This document shows, piece after piece, positions 1 to 10,397 of a stretch of DNA of 64,000 nt. The position numbers and the translations under genes were made by a program. The notes beneath the pieces are model-generated. The model made no database searches, had not been told where the DNA came from, and worked only from the letters and a program-made list of their open reading frames with translations. This DNA is from Diadophis punctatus similis (Eukaryota; Chordata; Lepidosauria; Squamata; Dipsadidae), in assembly GCA_023053685.1 (NCBI GenBank), contig JALIGW010000002.1, forward strand, positions 248,938,856 through 249,002,855, read 5' to 3'. The number at the start of each line of letters is the position of its first letter. Positions within the stretch are counted from its first letter, which is position 1.

Positions 1-343
1 GCCGGAGGGGCCGCTCATGAGCTCAAAGCGGCGATGGCTCCTCGTCCCTCACCCCTCCCAACAGCAGCGGCGTCTCCAAGGGCGGGGCTAGGGATGGGGC
101 GAGGGAAGGAGAGGAGGAGCAGCCTCCCTTCCCCCTCCCCCCAGCAGGCAGCCGCCTTGCTGGAATTCCGCCCGACTTGCTTCCACTACCTCTCTTTTGC
201 TTCCCTTCTAAGGTGACCAGACGTCCCGCTGTTTCCGCATTCTTTTCAAAAAAAGCGGGACTTTTTGAAAAGAATGCAGGACGCGGGACACACGCTTGAA
301 AAGCGTGTCTGTCCCGCCAAAAGCGGGACATCTGGTCACCTTA
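1..343. mobile_element. hAT-like non-autonomous element, cut by the window edge
   Basis: The right end is a complete short hairpin (209-343) starting TAAGGTGACCAGA and ending with its inverse. Positions 1-208 are GC-rich and match, inverted, the interior of the better preserved copy at 37179-37964. The far end lies outside the window, so no target duplication can be checked here. The superfamily is assigned from the 8-bp duplications of the copies at 37179 and 48234. Confidence 0.6.
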
Positions 344-445
344 TCCTATACCTTTTCTTTCAAGTCTCCCAAGGGGGCACACTCATTTTTCCTCTTGCTC
401 GAACGTAACCAAAGGAAAACGTCCTAGGAGGGGAATGTTTCCTTT
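344..445. repeat. Fragment of a roughly 200-bp interspersed repeat
   Basis: Related copies occur at about 19690-19861, 37115-37178 continuing at 37965-38025, 54650-54845 and 63845-64000. They share blocks such as TCCTATACCTTTTC and GTGCCCTCTTGGGA. Several hAT-like insertions land in or beside it. The family was not recognised; a SINE-like repeat is possible. Confidence 0.5.
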
Positions 446-496
446 TATTCATATTCATTTTATGTATTCAAATCATGTTTATACTTATATATATTA

Positions 497-2806
497 CAGT
501 GATACCTCGAGATACGAGTTTAATTTGTTCCGTAACCTTGCTCGTATGTCAATTTGCTCGTATCTCAAAGCAATTTTCCCCATTGAAATTAATTGAAATG
601 CCATTAATCCATTCCAGCCCCCAAAATTCCAGCCCAGTTGTTCTTGTTACGTGTTTTTGAATAAGAAAAATGTATTTATAAATGACAAATATTGTATAAA
701 AACATAATAAAAGAGAATGTAAAGAAATAAACTGGTTTTATAAAGTGTATTTGTATTTTGGTCACTTAAATGCAACTTACACACAACTTAAATGCTACTG
801 TATGCTTAATTTTAGTCACTGCTTTTCTCTTCACTGGTCTTTGCCTTTTTCGCCGGATTCAAAAAAAACCTGTCCAAGGAGGTTTTTTTCTTCCTCCCTT
901 TCAGAATGTTGCGGAAATGAGTTAGGCAAGTGTCATTAAATAGCTCCGATGCACGACCAGTTGCAACTTTTTCGGGGTGTTTCTTTTCCACGAACTGTGA
1001 AACTCTCTCCCACATTCCCAAGATCTCCTTCATCTCACTTGTAGAGATAACCTCCTCCACCTCTGGCTCCTCCTCGAAATCAATTTCTTGCAGAACCTCC
1101 GTATGCTGCTGCGACTGTAACTCTTGTAACTCCTCGGTCGTCAGTTCCTGAGAGTGCTCCTCGACGAGCTCGTTCACGTCTCTCTCATCCACCACCAGCC
1201 CCATGGATTTTCCCAGAGACACAATCTCCTCCTCCACTGGCACTTCGGGTTCGAATCCTTCAAAGATCCTTTCGGCTACAGCCTCAGGCCACAGCTTCTT
1301 CCATGCAGATGTCAAGATCCTCGTTGTAACACCCAGCCAGGCCTGATCAATAATTCTGAGGCATATCACGATGTTAAAGTGGTCCTTCCAGTACTCTCGA
1401 AGGGTGAGGTTTGTGTTCTCTGTCACCTCAAAGCAGTGCCGGAACAGGTGCTTAGTGTACAGCTTTTTAAAATTAGAAATCACCTGCTGATCCATGGGCT
1501 GCAGGATAGGAGCGGTGTTGGGTGGTAGGTAGAGAACCTTTATAAACTTGAACTCTTCGAGGATGTCATCTTCAAGGTTCGGTGGGTGAGCAGGAGCATT
1601 GTCGAGGACGAGAAGAGCTTGCATAGGTAGATTGTTTTCCTGTAGATATTTCTTAACAGAAAGGCCAAAAACCAGGTTTACCCACTGCACAAAGAACTGC
1701 CTAGTGACCCATGCCTTCGGGTTTGCCCTCCACATAACTTGCAGTTTTTCTTTTAATATCTTATGTGAATTAAAGGCTCTGGGGTTTTCCGAATGGTATA
1801 CGAGCAGAGGCTTGATCTTGCAGTCGCCACTCGCATTGGCGCACAGTGTGAGAGTTAGTCTATCCTTCATGGGTTTGTGGCCTGGCATCATCTTCTCCTC
1901 TGCCGTTATGTAAGTCCTATTCGGCATCTTCTTCCAGAAAAGCCCTGTCTCGTCACAGTTGAAGACTTGCTGGGGGATGTATCCTTTGGCTTCTATCAGT
2001 TCGGAAAAAGTTTTGAGATAATCCACAGCTGCCTTCACATCCGAACTGGCTGCCTCGCCATGCCTGACAACGGAGTGAATGCCGGTCCTTTTCCTAAAGT
2101 TGTCAAACCAGCCTCGACTGGCTTTAAACGAGTCTTCCGATGCCTCGTCCGTGGAAGTGCGCGGGGTCTGATTTAGCAAATCACCGTAAATCGCTCGTGC
2201 CTTCTCGCATATGATGCCCTGTGTTAAGGTATCGCCTTTAAGCTGCTTCTCCGTCACCCAAACCATCAGCAGTTTCTCCATCTTTTCATGGAGAGAGCTC
2301 CGGAGCTTAGAAATTATTGTAACGCCCTTAGCTGGTGTTATACCCTTTATCGACTCCTTCTGTTTAAGCACAGTACATATCGTTGAAGTACTACGCCCGT
2401 ACTGCCTCGCCAAGTCAACTACTCGCACACCTTGCTCATTTTTTTCTATGATTTCACGCTTTAATTCAATAGACATCATCTTCTTCTGAGCACTGACCTT
2501 TCCACTCACTTTCTTCGGACCCATGGTTATAAAAAGAAATGTGATAAATTATGTAAATGCACAAAAAGCACAAAGCCCTAGAAAAACTTATCAAAGATGC
2601 TTCGACAGCGAGGTAAACAAGCACACTGGGGGGATGCGTGGGATAATGCGAGACGCACGAGACGCATGAGGCGCAGTGAACTGGTGGGTCGTGTGCAGCC
2701 GGCCGTTCCTCGTATCTCAAATGTTGCTCGCATTTCAAAGCAAAACTTCGCTCGCTCGACGGCTCATATCTCAAATATCTCGTATGTTAGGGCACTCGTA
2801 TCTCTG
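497..2806 (-). mobile_element. Full-length Tigger (pogo-like Tc1/mariner superfamily) DNA transposon
   Basis: The element starts CAGTGATACCTCGAG and ends with the inverse-type sequence CTCGTATCTCTG. It is flanked by TA on both sides (495-496 and 2807-2808), the expected target duplication. Both ends carry several scattered copies of an ATACGAG-like motif. The 2310-bp body holds one uninterrupted 570-codon transposase on the minus strand. The right arm of the inverted duplication (around 54220 and 54600) lacks the element, so it inserted after that duplication or was lost there. Confidence 0.9.
812..2524 (-). CDS. Tigger transposase, apparently intact
   Basis: This is a 570-residue transposase of the CENP-B/Tigger type, a nuclear enzyme that cuts and pastes its own element through the terminal inverted repeats. 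Residues about 16-60 form a CENP-B-like N-terminal helix-turn-helix. A second HTH_Tnp_CENPB-like region spans about 75-150 and includes a GWFDNFRKR motif. The DDE domain follows, with acidic residues in NCDETG (D191), LVLDNAPAH (D308) and QPMDQQ (D345); the third catalytic residue is Asp, as usual in the pogo/Tigger group. The C-terminal third is rich in Glu. The start codon lies in CCATGG context and no frameshift or stop interrupts the frame. Length is normal for the family. Recent mobility is plausible, but host co-option cannot be excluded from sequence alone. Confidence 0.93.
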   Translation of the reverse strand: MGPKKVSGKVSAQKKMMSIELKREIIEKNEQGVRVVDLARQYGRSTSTICTVLKQKESIKGITPAKGVTIISKLRSSLHEKMEKLLMVWVTEKQLKGDTLTQGIICEKARAIYGDLLNQTPRTSTDEASEDSFKASRGWFDNFRKRTGIHSVVRHGEAASSDVKAAVDYLKTFSELIEAKGYIPQQVFNCDETGLFWKKMPNRTYITAEEKMMPGHKPMKDRLTLTLCANASGDCKIKPLLVYHSENPRAFNSHKILKEKLQVMWRANPKAWVTRQFFVQWVNLVFGLSVKKYLQENNLPMQALLVLDNAPAHPPNLEDDILEEFKFIKVLYLPPNTAPILQPMDQQVISNFKKLYTKHLFRHCFEVTENTNLTLREYWKDHFNIVICLRIIDQAWLGVTTRILTSAWKKLWPEAVAERIFEGFEPEVPVEEEIVSLGKSMGLVVDERDVNELVEEHSQELTTEELQELQSQQHTEVLQEIDFEEEPEVEEVISTSEMKEILGMWERVSQFVEKKHPEKVATGRASELFNDTCLTHFRNILKGRKKKTSLDRFFLNPAKKAKTSEEKSSD

Positions 2807-2808
2807 TA

Positions 2809-3180
2809 TGTAATAGGTGCTTGAGAAAATAAAATTAATAAAATTAATAAAATGATGAATAACAGCCAGGGAGAAAGTGAACCTCCCTTGGGGGCTGGTG
2901 AAGATTGTTCCAGCCAGTTTTACACCTGGGGGCATGCAGGATAAGCCTTTGAAACCTGCCTTGGCAAATGGTTAAATGTAACAGTGAAGCTGTTGAATGG
3001 AAGGCTCTAGCCCAGGAGTCTGAAACCTTAAATGCTCAAAGAGTCATTTGGACCAGTTTCCCACAGAAAAGAAAACACCGGGAGCCACAAAACCTGGGTG
3101 GGTGTGGCCAACTCGATGTCACTCACTCCCGGTCACATAACCCCCCTCCCTTGTTATAAAACACCACAAAACCATTTGAC
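2809..3180. other. Non-coding flank shared with the right arm
   Basis: No gene is seen. The stretch is the direct inverse counterpart of about 53560-54180 and gives the uninterrupted reference sequence for dating the LTR inserted at 53734-54057. Confidence 0.5.
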
Positions 3181-4394
3181 ATCTCTCTACCCACTCTCAC
3201 CCCCCCCCCCAGTTCTTAGAGCTCCCAGGCCTGTCTCTTGACCTGAGAATCTTTTATCTTTCTAATTATTTCACAGAAGCCTCTTGATCTCATTGCAAAG
3301 CTGTTTGTAAAAAAGAGCAGAGAGCTTCTTTTTCAGAATAGATATACAATCCATAAAAGAACTAAAATTTAAATTGAAAACGTCCGCAGACAGGCCTGTT
3401 CACTTACATGGGTAGAGAGAAAGGGGTATGCAACAGTCACCAGAAAGGGAATCTGGGCAGGTAAGAGAGGCAGATTCAGGTGCTGCATCTCAAACCAAGC
3501 CCACCTGGACAGGGCTGCCCATTGGCCAAGTCCACTTGGGCGCTTCTCAGTCTCCGCCTCTCGCCTTAGATGCCACTGGGCTTCTCCTAGCAGGGTTCTC
3601 GCCCTTGGAAGGAGCCCTCCAGCTCAATCCCTCTGACCCCAGATCCCCTCCCTCCCCTCCAGACCCTCCCCAGGTGGATCCTCCCCAGCAGCAACAGGGG
3701 AACTTGGGAACGGCACCGCCGGAAAACACCAGCCAGCCTCACCCTGGGAGCCGGTCGGCACCAAATGTTGGGCTGCGGGGAAGGAGGCGGGGGGGGGGGG
3801 CTCGGAGGGAGGATTTTAAGGGGATCGGAGAGCCGTTTGCAAAAGCAGCAACGGAAGAGGAGAAGCGGCAGTGCAGCAGTTCCCACGGAGCAGAAAACCT
3901 TGCAAGAAAAGGCGGAGATTCAGAAGGGGAGGTGCGCAAGAGGGAAACTCCACCTTGCTCTCCTTCCCTCCCCCAAGGAATCCCTCCTCCCTTCCCCCAC
4001 CTGGGGATTCCCCCTCATCCTCCTTCTCCCCCCCTCCCCTCCCCCCCTCACAGTATCCTCGCCCACCTGGTGCCTCTTGAGCGCCCCTCCCCGAGAGGGG
4101 ATCTCCGCAGCCCTGCCTTAAAAGACGTCGGGAGACCAGGAAGGGGGACAAGGAGCAGTCGTAGATTGGCTCCCATCCCACTTTCCTACCTCCCCTCTAG
4201 GCGCATTAGCTCTCTGCGTTTAACCCCTTCGCTGAAGCCAGTAAGGAGAAGGGGCGACTGGAGCGCTGCTGAGCAATGCCAAAGTCCTCCAGCCGGCTTT
4301 GTTACTTATTCTCATCTCTGTAATTGTTGGCTTCCCTATTTGGTTCCTAATTGACTCTGCCTTGAAGCTCCCTTCTGTTTAGAGTTTGGAGTAT
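3181..4394. other. GC-rich, pyrimidine-rich stretch without a supported gene
   Basis: The region has long C and G runs (3208-3220, 3787-3799) and C-rich tracts to 4060. A 308-codon open frame at 3428-4354 is Pro/Ser-rich low complexity with no recognisable domain, and overlapping frames on the other strand are equally open, so it is not called. The part at about 3776-4395 has no counterpart in the right arm. Confidence 0.4.
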
Positions 4395-4615
4395 CACAGA
4401 GACAAGCATTGGGAAAAGCTCTCTGCCCTCAGGGTTTCTGTTGACAACTTGCTGGTAATTTTGGAAATCTACTGCTGGAAAACATATCATAGAAGTTGTG
4501 GGCGATCCATCAGTGGAGATTTAAGAAGAGATTGGTCAGCCAATTGTCTGAAACTGTATAGGGTCTCCTGCTTGGAGACTTGGTCCTTCCCATCTCTTAT
4601 TCTGTAATTCTGTGA
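4395..4615 (+). mobile_element. CR1 LINE 3'-end fragment
   Basis: The tail reads like sauropsid CR1 3' ends: an AAGAAGAGATTGG block, then GTATAGGGTCTCCTGCTTGG, then a Pyr-rich piece ending in ATTCTGTAATTCTG. The counterpart on the right arm is about 50285-50360, minus strand. Confidence 0.65.
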
Positions 4616-4734
4616 GAACTTCATGAACTTTTTAGGGCTCAGTATGCAGCTAATCTTAACAGCTAAGTATTTCACTATTTCACTTGATGCAGTTGCAAAG
4701 ATAGGTTGCTAGGAGTCTGAGAATGATTTGATAG

Positions 4735-5316
4735 TGTAGGAAGTTAGCACCCACCCCTTTCCCAGAAGAACGAAATATTCTAGGAAATATTAAAAAGGCA
4801 GATTATTATACCTCTCTGGATGAGAAAAGGAGAAACATGCTCTTGGAAAGCAGCCCCCACCTTTGTTAACAGCCCCAGAAAGACTGGGCCACCTTATCTA
4901 CAACACAAAAGACCTTCAGCTCCAGGGTGATAGGATTAGCCCTCACTCAAGATCCAAACCAGGACAAAGCCATTAAGCCAAAATAGGAATTGCCCAAAGC
5001 CCCTTCATTATCATCACCCAGCAAGAGTCAACCAAGCCTGGGACTCAAGATAACCTGCAGAGTTACCCCTGCATGGCCCCATGGGAGTCTAACAACCCAT
5101 CAGGATACATTTCTTGCCACAGGAACAGGAAGCAAGTTCAAAGCCCAACAGGGGGTATAACTCTCTCTCCCTCTCTCACCCATGTGCTCTTTTTTGCCCA
5201 GGACCTCAAACCATGCGATCCTGTCCACCATTAAACCATCTTTCAAAGCAGTCTCCATGTTTCCAGTGTCTTTCTTCCTACTTGGAACTGAACCTAGATG
5301 GACATTTCTTCCAACA
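4735..5316 (+). mobile_element. Solo LTR of an endogenous retrovirus-like element
   Basis: The 582-bp unit starts TGTAGG and ends CCAACA, with an identical 4-bp direct repeat ATAG on each side (4731-4734, 5317-5320). A TATAA box sits at 5156-5160 and an ATTAAA poly(A) signal at 5230-5235, in the correct order for U3-R-U5. No internal retroviral coding sequence is adjacent. A truncated copy at the same host site in the right arm (49663-50160) shows that it predates the inverted duplication. Confidence 0.75.
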
Positions 5317-5320
5317 ATAG

Positions 5321-6507
5321 CATGTAATCAGTGAAAACATCTGGCCAATGCATAGTTTGAGATGAGACAAGCCTATTTTTTGGCCGCCTATGCCGAAAAT
5401 GGCTGTCAGATAGGCAGTATCTGGGATTGAAAAGCCAGCAATACAATAGCGGCCTCTCTGGTTGAGCTAAAGCAAGGGTCGGAAATTGCGACTCATGGCT
5501 CTTTGGGCCCTCTGCCACGGCTCCCTGTCCCATCACTGATTGCCGCGCCCCTCGCCCTCCCTTCCCTTGCCTAGCCCGGGGGCTCTTCCTAGTTTCCAAG
5601 AGGACTACGAGGCAGGATGTCAAATGTTGTGTGTGCATTCCTTTCTCCCATCTGTCCTTCTGTTCCTGGCTTCCATTGAAGGAAGACCTACTTTTATATC
5701 AGGCATGTAGATAATGAGGATTTATTGTTTTTGTACCGAAATAAATATTTTTACTTAGACTTTTAAACTGCGGTTTCTTTTCTAATGTCTGATGTCCGGG
5801 AAAAGATCAAACTTCTCCTTTGTGAGATTAATTATCACCTCTGTCATGTCGCGTCCTCCGGCATCCGGAACGCTCCACGCCGCTCTGAAACCCACCCATC
5901 CCGCCTGCCCACCTCTAGCCGTTGAAGGGGAGAAGGAGGGCACCCGCTGGGGGGTGGGGACTGTAGGACAAGCTACGGGGCTCATCTCCCCATCTCACAA
6001 GGATTGGATGGTTCGCTCGCCGGCTCTAGCTGGGGAGGCGGGGATTAAGCTAAGCGTCTGAACGCCTCCCCCGCAAGAAAGGAATAATCTCCCCATCCAG
6101 AGCAGCCTCGCACACCAAAAGCATTGGGGAGGGGCAGCAGCGGCTGCCGTTGGCAGAGCCCCCTGCCTCCGCCTGCCCTTGCGCGCCAGGATTTTCCTTG
6201 TGGAACGGAGATTCCGCCTCCCCCCAGCCTAAATCGTGCGTGTGCCTCACATCCCCACCCCAGCTGCACCTGAGGAGAGGGGGGAAAGCCAAGCAGAGCC
6301 CCCCCTTTCCCATGCAAAGCCTCTCCCATATTCTGCTAGCTGCAGTGCTGAACTGAAGCAGTTGTGGAGAAGAAACAACAGCGGGGGGTGGGGGGAGGAA
6401 AAAAAAGAGCCCTCATCCGAGTAGGGGGAGCGATTGCACAATTCTGCCCAGATTGTCTGTCTCCCCTTTCTTTCTCGACCTATTGCTCTCTCTCCCCACC
6501 CCCATGC
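5321..6507. other. Mostly unassigned sequence; possible hAT-like relic
   Basis: No gene is supported. Around 5470-5550 the words CAAGGGTCGG and GGCTCTTTGGGCC recall the ends of Charlie-type hAT elements, but no second end was found. From about 5840 to 6330 it is GC-rich with overlapping short open frames on both strands and no recognisable protein. Confidence 0.3.
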
Positions 6508-6893
6508 TGAAGACTGTGGTGGTCTCCCATGAGAAATGAGACACACAGACAGGTATCTCAGGATAGGAGCACAGAATTTTCTCTGTAACCCCCTTTTATT
6601 ACAATTCAGTTCATATCCAGTTACATTCTTATGACAAAGTTAGTAAGGGGTGGGTAAATACAGCTGTTGCTACCATATATGGTCATATTGTTAATCTACT
6701 CCTGAGTATACATCCTTTAGGTATCTTGTGCATAATGTCACGTAGGCACTGGGGTCAGGAGATTTCAGATGAGGTGAGTCACATCCTGCTTTCCTGTCCT
6801 GCTTAGTGCCATAGTCCTAATAGTTAACCATTACAGGCTGAAGTAAAGCACTTTGTTCCCAAATTAATCCCACAGAAGACCTTGCAGTCTTCA
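6508..6893 (-). mobile_element. Probable LTR, minus orientation
   Basis: Read on the minus strand it begins TGAAGACTGCAAGG and ends CAGTCTTCA. An AATAAA signal (6595-6600) lies about 90 bp before the 3' end, in the order expected for R-U5. The flanking four bases (ATGC and ATAC) are not a perfect target duplication, so the boundaries are less certain than those of the LTR at 4735. Confidence 0.5.
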
Positions 6894-7781
6894 ATACCCA
6901 AGGGAAAAAGGGCGAGTAGCGATAACGATCTGGACAAAGCGAAAGACCAGCTCCAAGTGTAGCTAGGAAGGTTTATTGCTCTTGTAAATCCTTGTCCCAA
7001 ACCTTTTCCCCCACTCTAATCCTTGCAAAAACAGCCGAAACGCACTTTCTTTCTTCACCACTGTCTGCAAAAGAGGTCCCAGCAGCCCGTCTCGCACAAA
7101 GTGCATTTTCTGCATCAAAGCCAAGGTGCCTTTTGTTTTCAAGCTGGCAGAGGAATTCCAGACTAAAAAGACCTTTTACAGGAAGTAGTTTAAATCGGGA
7201 GGAGCAGAAAGCGGGGCGGGGGTTCCTACCGTTTGTCTTTATTTTGCCCTCTTGTTGTTGCGTTTTGCAAATACAGCGTGAGGGAGGATTCAGTAGGTCT
7301 GCCTTTTCTAAAGGTTTCCCAGATGATCTTTCTGGTTTGTTTGTTTTTAAAAGTCTGCATGCTCCAATATTTGCATTCCAGCCCCTCCCGCCCAAATTTC
7401 TAATTAGCAGCTAGTGATTTCAAAGTCAGTCTATCCTAGGTTACCTTATTTTCTAATTCTAGGTAAACTGGTTTATGTTCATAATTTGGGTGGCTAATCT
7501 GACATGACTACACATGATGGACTTCGGTGAGATGTGTGCTTTTGAGGAACTTTTATTCCTAGTTTATTCCTAGTTTCCTAGTTTTACATAAAAACTGGTT
7601 TGCGTGAGATAGTAGGCTAAATGTGGTTCCCTAATTTGGAGGCCTGTTTAGCAAAAGAGCCAGCCAAGTCTTCCTGTTTTTTTGTTAGTGCTCGGCATGC
7701 TTTTCTCTCCAGGGATTACAAAGATGGCTGGCGGCGGGAAATTTGAATTGCCACTGGTGCCGACTAGAGCAAGCTCCCTTT
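6894..7781. other. No recognised feature
   Basis: Open frames of 140 codons occur on both strands over about 6973-7414, but they are mutual shadows with no domain or recognisable motif. A tandem TTATTCCTAGTT repeat lies near 7553-7580. Confidence 0.3.
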
Positions 7782-7789
7782 TTCTAGGC

Positions 7790-8529
7790 CAGGGGTCCTC
7801 AAACTTTTTAAACAGGGGACCGATTCACAGTCCCTCAGACTGTTGGAGGGCCGGACCGGCTTGGTGGGCGTGGCTAGGTGGTCATGTGACTGAGTGGATG
7901 TGGCTAGGTGGTCATGTGACTGGTGGGCGTGGCCAATTTAACAGTCCATTTTTTTGCCTTTCTCCTTCCTAAGCTGTACTTGCTTAACCCAAGGAATCTA
8001 TTTACTTAATAAGACCCCCACCCAAAAGGGAAAAAGAGCACAAACTTTCTTGCCACTTATCTAACTTCATTACAATAGCAGCTTCAGGCTCCTTAAAATA
8101 GGCCATTACAAAAAGAATAAAACAAACAGGATTTTCTTCAAAATAACTCCTGATCATATGTTTTAGATGACCACACAATAAACCAGACTGAGAACCGGAA
8201 GTACCTTGGAAGTACTTTCGAAGTACTTTGGAAACCCAGAGCTGCTTTTCAAGGTAGCAGCAGCCACTCCCCTACTCAAACACCAGCCCTGGATCACGTG
8301 GCTGCACCAGCAAGATCACCCCTCAGCTGGCCCTCCCCTGCACCCTTCGGCTTGGCCTTACCTTCGGCAGCAGCTGTGAAGAAAGAAGTGCGGCTGGAGT
8401 GGATGCTCACTGGAGGCCAATGGTGAGAGGCAGGGCAAGGGGCGGGGCTTAATCCCACCACTCCGCAGGCCGGATACTTTGCATTGGCGGGCTGTATCCG
8501 GCCTGTAGGCCGTAGTTTGAGGATCCCTA
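7790..8529. mobile_element. hAT non-autonomous DNA transposon
   Basis: The left end CAGGGGTCCTCAAAC and right end GTTTGAGGATCCCTA are inverted repeats. The 8-bp flanks TTCTAGGC (7782-7789) and GTCTAGGC (8530-8537) match at seven of eight positions, as expected for hAT. The 740-bp interior holds a short tandem repeat around GGTGGTCATGTGACTG (about 7880-7935) and no transposase. Confidence 0.8.
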
Positions 8530-8765
8530 GTCTAGGCCCCCAGGTGGTTTGAAATGACTGCGGGTGAGCTCAGGAATGCCTCAGCGCAAAGGGATAACTG
8601 GCTGCACTATCGGTAAGGAGGCTGCTCCTTCTTTAAACAGCGTATCTTAGATGATCTTGGCTGTCCCGGGGCAATCCCGCCCCCCCCCCTTTTTTTTCAC
8701 TGTTTATAGGCTTTTTGCATCAGCCGCCATGAGGCTGCCCCTGGTCTCTCCGCTCTTCCACTCTT

Positions 8766-9345
8766 TAATTAGTTAAATTGTATTTGTATTTGTATTTGTT
8801 TATTTGTCAAGCATATATGATTATAAACAAAGTATAAACAGTAAAAACATGATTGAATATGTATGTAATAGTACAAGCATGAATAAGAGTAAAAGAGGTA
8901 AGAATATATGTGTACATTAGGACAGGAACGGTAGGCACGATTGTGCGCTTATGCACGCCCCTTACCGACCTCTTAGGAATGGGGTGAGGTCGATGGTAGA
9001 TAATCTGAGGTTGAAGTTTTGGGGGTTTGGGGAAGAAACTACTGAGTCAGGTAAAGTGTTCCAGGCGTTAACAACTCTGTTGTTGAAGTCAAATTTTTTG
9101 CAATCAAGTCTGGAGCGGTTTACATTAAGTTTGTATCTATTGTGAGCTCTTGTATTATTGCGGTTGAAGCTGAAGTAGTCATTAACAGGTAGGACATTGA
9201 GGCAGATAATTTTGTGAGCTACACTTAGGTCAGATCGAAGGCGGCGGAGTTCTAAATTTTGAAGTCCCAAAATTTCAAGTCTGGTTTCATAAGGAATTCT
9301 GTTGTGAACAGAATTTAGCGTTCTTTTGCTGGCAGCCTGCAGCAA
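8766..9345 (-). mobile_element. CR1/L2-clade LINE, 3' end with C-terminal reverse transcriptase remnant
   Basis: A 127-codon minus-strand frame (8962-9345) matches the C-terminal part of CR1/L2-type ORF2. It shows RLEILGLQNLELRRLRSDL, a Tyr-Lys-rich middle, and FNNRVVNAWNTLPDSVV before the stop. The 3' UTR contains a TTGTCAAGCA block and a (TTTGTA)n-like tail. The element is 5' truncated. A related 3' tail appears at about 54175-54223. Confidence 0.75.
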
Positions 9346-9740
9346 GCCCTGAGTAGGCCTATGCCAGTCTCTTTTTCTCTGTTCACTTCAATCAGGCAGA
9401 TCTGAGCAAGCTCTTGTGATCAATGCCTGAAGTATTAAGCTCCGCGATCCCGCAGGGGGCAGGAGCCGGGGCTCAACTGCTGAGAACTTTCCTAAAGGCT
9501 TGCCTAATTCCAGGGGCAGAAATCAAGGAAAAAATACACTCACATATATTCTAGAGATCCTACTGGGAGAAGCCACATTCAGGAAGGGATATGGGTAGCC
9601 ATGATTGTCCTAGTCCGAGGACCGAGTGAAACTGGGATCCCGGTGGGAGGATCCAGCCTTTTATACAAAAATAGACTAGGTCCTTACCTCTGAATGGACG
9701 AGGACATCCCAACCTGAATGATGGCTCCTCCCAAGATGGA
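9346..9740. other. No recognised gene; boundary of duplicated unit A
   Basis: The sequence is unique in the window until about 9741, where homology to the 3' flanks of units B (near 35720) and D (near 62350) begins. A TATACAAAAA word at 9662-9671 hints at an LTR promoter, but no ends were found. Confidence 0.3.
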
Positions 9741-10397
9741 GAACACATGGATTTTCCACACATATATATTTGTAGGTGTGTGTATTTGTAATTCTCTTTG
9801 TATGTATATATCTGCAAATTCATAATCTATCTCCAGCACTTCCAGATATATTTCATAATAACCACTTGCAGTGTTAAGAATTTGTGTTTTTTCACCAATA
9901 GTTTATTAATTCATCAAAATATAAAATGCAGAAGTCGAAGAAAATAGAAAATAATGGTAAAATAAGGGAAGAAGAGGAGGAGAGAGAAAAGTGTAGGGTA
10001 AAGGAGAAAAGGGGAAAAAACCATTGTCTTCAAACTCCCTTTGGTGCAGTAGAATAGTAACATAAAACTTCAACATTTGACTTTTATATAATAATATATA
10101 CTAGTCATTTGTATATAAACAAACTTATCTAATGAAAAGAACCCAAAATCAAAGTTTCATTTTTCCTACCTCACGCACAAAGTCCAAAAGCAGTTTCCAT
10201 ATAGAAACAAAATTAATTGTGTTCTTTTCTTTAATCAAAGCAGTCAATTTAGCCATCTCTGCTAACTCCATCAGGTTTTGCAACCCTGTGGTAATGAAAA
10301 TATTCTTCCATTTTTTTGCATAAAATATTCTTGCCACCAACATATATAACGTCAAAGTTCCAATTTTTTTCAAGTTCTTTAAACATAAAGGAAAACT

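Larger units (their letters stand above)
344..5240. repeat. Left arm of a large inverted duplication
   Basis: Read in reverse complement, this arm aligns with about 49663-54845. Examples are the segment 2860-3170 against 53560-54180, 3300-3770 against 50440-50920, and the CR1/LTR block 4540-5240 against 49663-50360. Differences are discrete insertions: Tigger at 497-2806 and an extra segment at about 3776-4395 here; an L1 and two LTRs in the other arm. Confidence 0.75.

Noticed and set aside
3428..4354. A 308-codon open frame
   Set aside because: Pro/Ser-rich low complexity in a C-rich tract, no domain, equally long frames on the other strand, and not retained in the right arm.
6973..7414. 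140-codon frames on both strands
   Set aside because: Complementary shadows with no domain and no codon signal.
8580..8600. A 28S rRNA match around AAAGGGATAACTGGCT
   Set aside because: Only about 16 bp resemble a conserved 28S segment and the flanks do not; coincidence is likely.
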